Source: HGM11416 sp034104345 (GTDB lineage: Bacteria; Bacillota; Clostridia; Christensenellales; Borkfalkiaceae). Taken from it: DNA of 64,000 nucleotides. Location of the stretch: positions 77,268 to 141,267 of the forward strand of contig JAXEDY010000019.1 of the NCBI GenBank assembly GCA_034104345.1, given 5' to 3'. The first letter of the stretch is position 1, and each line of letters starts with the position of its first letter. The translations under genes were made by a program, and so were the position numbers. The notes under the pieces were generated by a model. The model saw only the letters and a program-made list of their open reading frames with translations, was not told where the DNA came from and searched no databases. Of the stretch, positions 39,998 to 46,672 are shown piece after piece.

Positions 39998-40989
39998 TAA
40001 GTCTGATCGTTCCCGTTTATAACGTAAAACCTTATATTAACGAGTTTTTAAACTCGGTTATCGCACAAACGTTTACCGATTTCGAAGTTCTGCTCGTAGA
40101 CGACGGTTCAACCGACGGAACGCAGTTTATATTAGACGAATACGCCGAAAAACACGACTTTTTAAAGGTTATACATAAAGAAAACGGCGGCGTTGTAAGC
40201 GCTTGGAAAAAGGGGGTTTACGAATCGAAAGGCGAACTTCTGGCTTTCGCCGACCCCGATGACGTTCTGGCACCTAACGCGCTCGAAACGCAATATCGCC
40301 TTATAACCGAGTATAACGCCGACCTTGTTATTACCGGAATTACGCGGTTAGAAAACGGAAAAAAAAGTTCTATGCCAGCAGACCGCTGGTCACTGCCTTT
40401 TGGATTATATGAAGGCGAAAAACTTGAACAAATAAAAAAAAATTTATTCGGCAATAAATCAAATAAAAATTCGATATTCTTTTTTGCAAAATGGAATAAA
40501 CTTTTTAAACGCGACGTAGTTTTAAACAACTTAAAATACAGCCGCGACGACGTTTCGTTCGGCGACGACGTTTGCATTTGCGCTTCGGCTATATACGACA
40601 GCAACCGAATTTATTACAGTCACGAAGAATTATACGTTTATCGCATACGAAGCGAAAGCATAACGACCGTAAATTTCGGCAAATCGCAAATCGACAACAT
40701 ACAAAACCTTGTCGACGGCGAAAAAGTTCTGCTTAAAGACAAGGGATATTTAACCGACTTTTTTTACTTCAATAATTTAAGTTATTACATTTTGTGGCTG
40801 TTGCGAAAAATCAAAGAGTCGCCCGCAAATACAACACAAAAGAAAGAGTTTTTTAACACTCTTAAAAACCACGAACTTATTGTTTCTTACGACACGAAAA
40901 AAGCAAAAAACTACATTTCGTTCAAGAGATATTTTGCCATTTTGCTTTTAAAACACTCGGCTTTCGGGCTTTTGCTTAAACTTCTTTAA
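39994..40989 (+). CDS. Glycosyltransferase family 2
   Basis: 331 residues. ISLIVPVYNVKPYINEFLNSV, LLVDDGSTDGT and ENGGVVSAWKKGVYESKGE are followed by FADPDDVLAPNAL, the D-X-D region. It starts inside the stop of the polymerase gene (ATGA). The C-terminal 100 residues are helical and probably membrane-associated. Confidence 0.93.
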   Translation: MISLIVPVYNVKPYINEFLNSVIAQTFTDFEVLLVDDGSTDGTQFILDEYAEKHDFLKVIHKENGGVVSAWKKGVYESKGELLAFADPDDVLAPNALETQYRLITEYNADLVITGITRLENGKKSSMPADRWSLPFGLYEGEKLEQIKKNLFGNKSNKNSIFFFAKWNKLFKRDVVLNNLKYSRDDVSFGDDVCICASAIYDSNRIYYSHEELYVYRIRSESITTVNFGKSQIDNIQNLVDGEKVLLKDKGYLTDFFYFNNLSYYILWLLRKIKESPANTTQKKEFFNTLKNHELIVSYDTKKAKNYISFKRYFAILLLKHSAFGLLLKLL

Positions 40990-41054
40990 CGTTTAATTTT
41001 TTTAACTTATCCGCAAGCGAAAATTTCGTTTATTTTTATTTTAGGTCAACGTAA

Positions 41055-42587
41055 ATGAACAAAAAAAGGGGACTTTTGAACGTTGGCGTTTCGATAGCGT
41101 TCAGGATTGTTCTTCTTATCGCCAACGTTCTGGTAAGAAGATATTTAATTAAATATATCGGCAACGACGTCAACGGACTTAATTCTCTTTATCTTTCGAT
41201 TTTAGACTTCTTATCGGTTGCCGAACTCGGCGTCGGTAGCGCCATTACCTATTGCATGTATAAGCCCATTGTAGACGGCAACACGCAAAAGGTTTTATCT
41301 CTTTACAAACTTTTTAAACAAATCTACTTGATTATCGGCATAATTATTGCGGTTGCCGGTTGCGCGTTGATGCCCGCCCTGCCGTATCTTGCAAAAGGCT
41401 ATGAAAAAGCGAACGTAAACCTTTATATAACGTTCGGACTAATGCTTTTATCTGTTGTGGCAACTTATTTTTTCAGCGCGCAAACGTCGCTGATGAACGC
41501 CTACGAAGATACCTACGTTGCAACCACCGTTACATCGTTCGGGCGGATTTTGCAAAACGTTTTGCAACTTGTCGTTTTATTCACGCTTAAATCGTTCGAA
41601 TGGTATTTGATCTGTCGAGTTATTTCGGCGGTGGCGCAGTGGGCGTTAAGCGAAATTATCGTTAAAAAACGTTATCCGTCGGTTTTTGCCGTAAAACCCG
41701 AAAAAATCGACGACGAAACCAAAAAAGAAATTACCAAAAACGTTAAAGCCATGTTTATGCACAACATTGGCCGCGTTCTGGTAAACACTATCGACAGTAT
41801 TATTATTTCGGCATTTATCGGCGTAACCGTTTTAGGCAAATATTCGAACTACGTTTTGATTATGAACGCGATGATAGGCACCATAGCCCTGTTCTTCACA
41901 CCGCTAACGGCAACTATCGGGCATTTGTTCGTTAAAGACGTCGAAACGTTCAAAAAGTATTTCGGATTTTTCTTTACCCTTAACTTTTGCTTGGGCTGCG
42001 TATTCTTTTTAGGGTATTACGCCGTTATCGACGACCTTATAACTCTGTTTTTCGGTGAGGGATTAAACTTTGAAAAATCGATTTCGTTCGTTATAACCGT
42101 AAATTATTTCATTCAGTTTATGCGGCAGGCAACGCTGCTATTCCGAAACGCTTCGGGCACTTTTTATTACGACCGTTTCAAACCCATTGCCGAAGGTCTT
42201 TCGAATCTGGTTTTATCGATTGCGTTCGTTTTATTGTTCCGGCATTTTTTCAACGACGACTTAGCGGTGGTGGGCGTTATCGTAGCCACGATTATTACAA
42301 ACCTGTTTATCTGCCACATCGTAGAACCGCACGTTTTGCACAAACACGCGTTTCATGTTTCGACCAAACAATTCTTTTTGCGCAACTATTTATGCATAGC
42401 GGCTTTTATCGTTGCGCTGGTTGCCTTGAATTTTTGTTCGGTTACGTTAGAAAACAGATGGCTCGACCTTCTTGCAAACGGATTTATCTCTATCGGAATT
42501 TCTGTCGCGCCAATCATCGGCGCGGTTGCTTCGAGCAAAGATTTTCGCATTTTCGTGAAAAAATTTTTGAAAAAAGAAAAAGGGTGA
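41055..42587 (+). CDS. Polysaccharide flippase (Wzx/MVF-MATE type)
   Basis: 510 residues with 12-14 hydrophobic helices. The N-terminal pattern LLNVGVSIAFRIVLLIANVLVRRYLIKYIG, followed by GLNSLYLSILDFLSVAELGVGSAITY, is typical of Firmicutes polysaccharide transporters. It exports lipid-linked repeat units to the polymerase outside. Last gene of the operon; the terminator overlaps its stop codon. Confidence 0.92.
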   Translation: MNKKRGLLNVGVSIAFRIVLLIANVLVRRYLIKYIGNDVNGLNSLYLSILDFLSVAELGVGSAITYCMYKPIVDGNTQKVLSLYKLFKQIYLIIGIIIAVAGCALMPALPYLAKGYEKANVNLYITFGLMLLSVVATYFFSAQTSLMNAYEDTYVATTVTSFGRILQNVLQLVVLFTLKSFEWYLICRVISAVAQWALSEIIVKKRYPSVFAVKPEKIDDETKKEITKNVKAMFMHNIGRVLVNTIDSIIISAFIGVTVLGKYSNYVLIMNAMIGTIALFFTPLTATIGHLFVKDVETFKKYFGFFFTLNFCLGCVFFLGYYAVIDDLITLFFGEGLNFEKSISFVITVNYFIQFMRQATLLFRNASGTFYYDRFKPIAEGLSNLVLSIAFVLLFRHFFNDDLAVVGVIVATIITNLFICHIVEPHVLHKHAFHVSTKQFFLRNYLCIAAFIVALVALNFCSVTLENRWLDLLANGFISIGISVAPIIGAVASSKDFRIFVKKFLKKEKG

Positions 42588-42621
42588 TTTTGCCGTTCGG
42601 CTCTTTCACCCTTGTTTTTTT
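42579..42621 (+). terminator. Intrinsic terminator of the polysaccharide operon
   Basis: AAGGGTGA pairs with TCACCCTT around an 18-base loop and is followed by GTTTTTTTAC. The left arm contains the wzx stop codon. Confidence 0.88.
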
Positions 42622-42639
42622 ACTTTTTCGCCTTTCAGA

Positions 42640-43116
42640 TTAAAAATTCAAAGTTTTTTCGTTAATGAATGCCGAAACCTTTTTATCTTTTTCGAACACG
42701 ACGTAAGCAAAGGTTTTTACGCTCGCAAATCGCTCGCAAGAGCCGGGGTTTATAAAAATAATTCCGTTTTCTTCTACTATTTCGGGCAAGTGCGTATGCC
42801 CGAAAATAACAGCGTCGCAATTACGTTCTTCGGCGCGAAGTTTAAGCCGCGTAAGCCCCGAACGCACGCCGTAAGCGTCGCCGTGAGCAATAAAAATACG
42901 GTGCCCTTCGATTTCGGCAATCTGCTCGGCGGGATAAACCGAATAATCGTTGTTGCCGCGCACAGCGTAAAACTCGCCGCTTATTTCGTTGCGCCGAAAC
43001 GTCGTAACGCCGTCGCCCGCAAAAATCGCCCCGTCGTTTTCGTTTATTAAAGGAAGCAGTTTGTTAAACGCTTCTCTGTTTCCGTGTATATCCGAAAATA
43101 CTATAAAACTTTTCAT
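42640..43116 (-). CDS. YfcE/MJ0936-family metallophosphoesterase
   Basis: 158 residues, a minimal calcineurin-type phosphodiesterase. Metal ligands are in FSDIHGN, AGDGV, GNND, AHGDAYG and FGHTHLP; NPGSCER is the family's closing motif. It follows rdgB in the same direction, an order common in Firmicutes. AAGGG precedes the ATG. Confidence 0.93.
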   Translation of the reverse strand: MKSFIVFSDIHGNREAFNKLLPLINENDGAIFAGDGVTTFRRNEISGEFYAVRGNNDYSVYPAEQIAEIEGHRIFIAHGDAYGVRSGLTRLKLRAEERNCDAVIFGHTHLPEIVEENGIIFINPGSCERFASVKTFAYVVFEKDKKVSAFINEKTLNF

Positions 43117-43205
43117 TTTACCCTTTTATATTAGTCAGATTTACGCTACGTTACACCGCCGCTTATTCAAAAGCTGCTTTATTTATCGAATAGCAAAAAT
43201 CGCGC

Positions 43206-43241
43206 GAAAGTGCCGATAACGGGCTTATAGCCCCACTTTTT
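43206..43241 (-). repeat. Palindromic element copy 10 (intergenic)
   Basis: Plus strand reads AAAGTGCCGATAACGGGC then TTATAGCCCCACTTTTTA. It lies between rdgB and the phosphoesterase and is terminator-like on the plus strand. Confidence 0.88.
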
Positions 43242-43295
43242 AATTTTTTAAACCGATTTTCAAAGCCCAAAAAATCAACTGCTCGTTAATTATTT

Positions 43296-43868
43296 TTAAA
43301 TAATGGCAACAAGTCTTTCAAGCGCCCTGCCCCTGTGGCTTACGGCGTTTTTTTCTTGCTCGGTTGCAACTCCGAACGACTTTTTTAAATCGAGCGAATA
43401 AAACAACGGATCGTAGCCGAAGCCCGCCGTTCCCAGCGGCTCGGTTAAAATTTCGCCGTAGGTTCTGCCGTAAACGGCAAGCCTTTCGCCGCTTTTTTTA
43501 ATTAACGCCAGGCAACATTCGAAATACGCGCTTCGGTCGGCAACTCCTTGTAAATTTTTCAAAAGCAAAGCGTTGCATTGTGCGGCGGTTGCGTTTTCGC
43601 CCGCATAGCGCGCGCTGTAAATGCCCGGGGCGCCAAAAAGAGCGTTTACGCAAAGCCCGCTGTCGTCGGCAAGCACGTTTTCGCCCGTAATTTTATAAAT
43701 TTCGTCGGCTTTTATAAACGCGTTTTCTTCAAAAGTTTTGCCGTTTTCTATGCATTTAGGACTGTAACCGACGTCTTTAAGCCCTAAAACTTCGAATTTA
43801 CCCGAAAGCATGTCTTTAAATTCTTTAAGTTTGCCTGCGTTTCCCGTTGCGATTATAAGTTTTTGCAT
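43296..43868 (-). CDS. rdgB: Non-canonical purine NTP pyrophosphatase
   Basis: Removes dITP, ITP and XTP from the nucleotide pool. ATGNAGKLKEF, GKTFEENAFIKA, DDSGLCVNALFGAPGIYSAR and GFGYDPLFY give the complete family signature, ending in SHRGRAL. 190 residues from the second Met; the longer GTG start two codons upstream overlaps the AAGGGTG site, so the ATG is preferred. A promoter is at 43947-43975. Confidence 0.96.
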   Translation of the reverse strand: MQKLIIATGNAGKLKEFKDMLSGKFEVLGLKDVGYSPKCIENGKTFEENAFIKADEIYKITGENVLADDSGLCVNALFGAPGIYSARYAGENATAAQCNALLLKNLQGVADRSAYFECCLALIKKSGERLAVYGRTYGEILTEPLGTAGFGYDPLFYSLDLKKSFGVATEQEKNAVSHRGRALERLVAII

Positions 43869-43946
43869 AAACACACCCTTTACTTTCCCTTTATTTGCCG
43901 TTACGTTTGACGTCGGAGCATACGTTATTTGCCCTTTTTCTTTAAA

Positions 43947-43975
43947 ATTTTAACACAAACAGCCCGTTTTGTAAA
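43947..43975 (-). promoter_or_regulatory. Promoter of rdgB
   Basis: Minus strand TTTACA (43970-43975), 17-base spacer, TAAAAT (43947-43952). Confidence 0.7.
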
Positions 43976-44116
43976 CGTTTATAAGCGCGCAGACAAATAA
44001 AACAACAAACAAAAAGCTCAAAACGGCAAAATTCGTCAAAAAAACCTAAAACCTACCAAAATATTTTGACGCTCGGCGTAATATAATGTAGTAACGGTTT
44101 TTAAAAAAATATTTTT

Positions 44117-45343
44117 ATGAGCGTTGTAACAAGACAAACCCTAATTTTAAAAACTTGCGATAAAGCACGGCAAGGGCCCGAAAGCAACAAATTTTTCGGC
44201 GAAAACGGCGCGTTTTTAAACTTTTCGCTTACGGGCGAAAAAGCCGAAGCAAAAATCACGTTTATAAAAAAATTTGATTTTTCGGGCGGCGTAACGCTCG
44301 TTTTGCGCTTTAACGATTTTAAAGGCGCGTTTAAACTTAATAAAAACGGCGAATCGGTTTTTAGTGCCGAATTTAAGTTAAGTAACGCCGCCGAAAGATA
44401 TAATTCGGCAAAAAACTTGATTTCTGCCCTTATACTTTGCGACGGCGAGCCGCGATTTTTCGCCTGTTCTTTAAAAAGCGGGTTTACCATAGCCGACGGA
44501 TATAACGGATATAACGCCGAACTTAGCGAGTTTAAGGAGCTTAAAAACTTTTATGAGAAGAATTATAAAACAAACGGCGAACGCGTCGCTGAAAACGAAG
44601 CGGGCGTTTTTCGCCAAGAAAAAATCGACCGAAATATCGACGAAGCAAACGACGCAAACCGAACTTACGCCGAAAGAAAAGCCGGCGCAATCGAATACGA
44701 CGACGAAGCGGTAGCAACCGAAAACTATTACGATTTAAACGCACAAAAGTCGGGCTATAAGCCCGTTATCGGCACTTTGGATAGTTCAGACGACTTAAAA
44801 AAAGGCAATTTTAGTTTAAACGATTTTAATTTAGGCGATATAAACGACGCCGAAAACGAAAACGATAAAAACGAAAACTACAAGGAGAAAAAAGAAGATG
44901 ACCTACAAAATTACGAAAATGCGCGAACTTTTAATAGCGATGCGCAAAGCCAAACAGAAAAAGCAGCGCAAAGCGGAATTAACTCGTTTGAAAACGGGGC
45001 TTTTAATGGCAAAAACGAAAGCGCGTGTTTCTACGATACGATGAAAGAAGAAATCGAAGGACTTTTCGAAAAATATCCGCCCGAACCCGCGCTTAATGAA
45101 CTTGTGCCGAACAGCCGTTGGGTTAAAATAAATTACGGCAACGGCAAGCATTACGTTGTGGGCGTTATAAATTTTAACGGCACGCCCGCGCACATTGCTT
45201 ACGGCATCGAAGGCAACCGCAAGTTGCGCCCCGAAAAAATGCGCGATTATTCTCTGTTTTTGCCCGCTTCGCAATATTCTTTAACCGACGACGGCTATTG
45301 GTGTATGCTTCAAAGCGCAAAAACCGGCAGAACCGAAAAATAA
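44117..45343 (+). CDS. Hypothetical protein with conserved C-terminal domain and element insertion
   Basis: 408 residues. The N-terminal 140 residues look like a beta-rich domain (VTLVLRFNDFKGAFKLNKNG). Residues 150-300 are low-complexity Glu/Asn/Lys-rich and probably disordered; they contain the palindromic element as SGYKPVIGTLD (about 209-220). The C-terminal 100 residues (MKEEIEGLFEKYPPEPALNE, NSRWVKINYGNGKHYVVGVI, DDGYWCMLQ) resemble a domain seen at the end of many Clostridia hypothetical proteins. Function unknown. A TATAAT lies 30 bases upstream but no clear ribosome binding site is seen. Confidence 0.75.
   Translation: MSVVTRQTLILKTCDKARQGPESNKFFGENGAFLNFSLTGEKAEAKITFIKKFDFSGGVTLVLRFNDFKGAFKLNKNGESVFSAEFKLSNAAERYNSAKNLISALILCDGEPRFFACSLKSGFTIADGYNGYNAELSEFKELKNFYEKNYKTNGERVAENEAGVFRQEKIDRNIDEANDANRTYAERKAGAIEYDDEAVATENYYDLNAQKSGYKPVIGTLDSSDDLKKGNFSLNDFNLGDINDAENENDKNENYKEKKEDDLQNYENARTFNSDAQSQTEKAAQSGINSFENGAFNGKNESACFYDTMKEEIEGLFEKYPPEPALNELVPNSRWVKINYGNGKHYVVGVINFNGTPAHIAYGIEGNRKLRPEKMRDYSLFLPASQYSLTDDGYWCMLQSAKTGRTEK
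44745..44779 (+). repeat. Palindromic element copy 11, inside the hypothetical gene
   Basis: AAAAGTCGGGCTATAAGCCC then GTTATCGGCACTTT, translated KSGYKPVIGTL, the same frame and nearly the same peptide as in degV. Confidence 0.93.
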
Positions 45344-45390
45344 TTTTGCATTGCGGCTTGACGATTTTGATTCGCTCAACATGACGTGAA

Positions 45391-45547
45391 ACGGCGGGCG
45401 ATTCGTGAATCGCCCCTACTGTGTTTTGATTGTAAAAAGAGCGATTTATATGATAAAAAACGGCGGGCGATTCGTGAATCGCCCCTACTATAAAAAGCAA
45501 TTGTTACATTGCACCAAAAACGTAGGGGAGACCATTGGTCTTCCGCC
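45391..45547. repeat. Three copies of the GGCGATTC palindrome family
   Basis: GGCGGGCGATTCGTGAATCG then CCCCTAC at 45393-45419 and again at 45463-45488. A variant in the opposite orientation, GTAGGGGAGACCATTGGTC then TTCCGCC, lies at 45522-45547. Each is a perfect or near-perfect palindrome in its middle. The rest of 45344-45740 is non-coding, including CAAGTCATTCTAAGCGTTAG-type repeat debris near 45580-45660; short ORFs reading GAIHESPAV or RGDSRIARR there are artefacts of these repeats. Confidence 0.8.
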
Positions 45548-45740
45548 TTTTTACGGAATGCAATAAATCGTATTCCACAAGTCATTCTAAGCGTTAGCCG
45601 AAAAATCAAGCGAAGCGAAACGTCCCCTTCGGTCGGTTGTCAATGTAACCGTCAGTTCCCCCGAGTGGTGGAGCCTTATGTTTTGATAAAACAGCATATA
45701 TAACATAAGCGCGGCAAAAACCGAAAAACCCTAAAATAAT

Positions 45741-45769
45741 TTGATTTTTTTAAAGTTTTATGCTAACAT
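45741..45769 (+). promoter_or_regulatory. Promoter upstream of the 86-residue gene
   Basis: TTGATT (45741-45746), 17-base spacer ending TGC, TAACAT (45764-45769). Confidence 0.6.
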
Positions 45770-45857
45770 GGCTTTATAAAATACAAGTTATAATTATACG
45801 AACGAGCGGCAAAATAAGGCGCTTACGCCAAAAGCCGCTTTACTTTCGGAGAAAACG

Positions 45858-46118
45858 ATGGTTAAACTTTGGGCGCGCACGATAAAAGATCATAAAACGA
45901 TAAAGCAATGCGATTTTAAGCGCGACGAGCAAATGGAATGGGCGGCATTTTACGGTTACGTGCGCGAAATCTGCCACGAAATGGATTTATCTACGCCGGT
46001 TATTACAAAAACGCATTTGTTTAACTTTGCAAAATTCAACTTTGTTCGTTTTTTAAAAAGCGATTTTATTGAAAGCGTAGACTTCGACTATTTGGTTATT
46101 GAAAACGTAAACAAATAA
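45858..46118 (+). CDS. Small conserved hypothetical protein
   Basis: 86 residues, soluble, mixed alpha/beta by appearance (MVKLWARTIKDHKTIKQC, then an acidic/aromatic middle and DFDYLVIENVNK). Similar small proteins occur in Clostridia; no function is known to me. GGAG seven bases before the ATG and a promoter-like element upstream support expression. Confidence 0.7.
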   Translation: MVKLWARTIKDHKTIKQCDFKRDEQMEWAAFYGYVREICHEMDLSTPVITKTHLFNFAKFNFVRFLKSDFIESVDFDYLVIENVNK

Positions 46119-46339
46119 AGCGCGAATAACCAACGCACAAAACAAATAAAGCGCAAGCAAACGGCACGAAAACGCGCAAAACGTAAAAGGCGCGAACTAA
46201 AAACGCAAAAAAAACAAGCAAAACGAATTAAATTAGCAAAAACCTGCATAAAAATTTAATAAACACAAAAACTTCTTTTAGCGGCATTAGTATAGCGGAA
46301 CTTAATTTCGCCAAACTAACCGCATAAGGAGTTTTTTTC

Positions 46340-46549
46340 ATGAAAATAACAAGTATAATCGCATTTATTCTGGTAATTGTGGGCGCGCTCGTTTGGCTTG
46401 GCGTAGGCATTTTCGCCGTAGACGTTGTTGCGCTTATATTCGGCTCGTTAAGCGTTGTTTCGCGCATTATTTATTGCGCCGTTGGCTTGGCGGGGCTGTT
46501 TATGATTTATTTTATATTCGCCTATCGCCCGTTTAAAGAACTTAACTGA
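46340..46549 (+). CDS. DUF378 family small membrane protein
   Basis: 69 residues with two hydrophobic helices (about 4-28 and 45-62) joined by SLSVVSRIIYCAVGLAGLF, the DUF378 signature. Cellular role unknown. AAGGAG lies upstream and a strong terminator follows, so it is a monocistronic unit. Confidence 0.85.
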   Translation: MKITSIIAFILVIVGALVWLGVGIFAVDVVALIFGSLSVVSRIIYCAVGLAGLFMIYFIFAYRPFKELN

Positions 46550-46616
46550 TTAAAAATTTGAAACGACGACGCGCAACAAAAATTATATAAAAAAGTCAAA
46601 GCAAAAATTCACAGCA

Positions 46617-46656
46617 AAAAACCGTCGCTTTTCCGCGGCGGTTTTTTATTTTTTTG
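46617..46656 (+). terminator. Intrinsic terminator after the DUF378 gene
   Basis: AACCGTCGC pairs with GCGGCGGTT, followed by TTTTTATTTTTTT. Its left-hand A run could also stop the leftward TIR-operon transcript. Confidence 0.88.
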
Positions 46657-46672
46657 ATTAAAAGATTTAAGA

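Noticed and set aside
45174..45609. Overlapping ORFs whose peptides contain GAIHESPAV and RGDSRIARRF repeated twice.
   Set aside because: These peptides are translations of the GGCGATTC palindromes; the repeats explain them fully.
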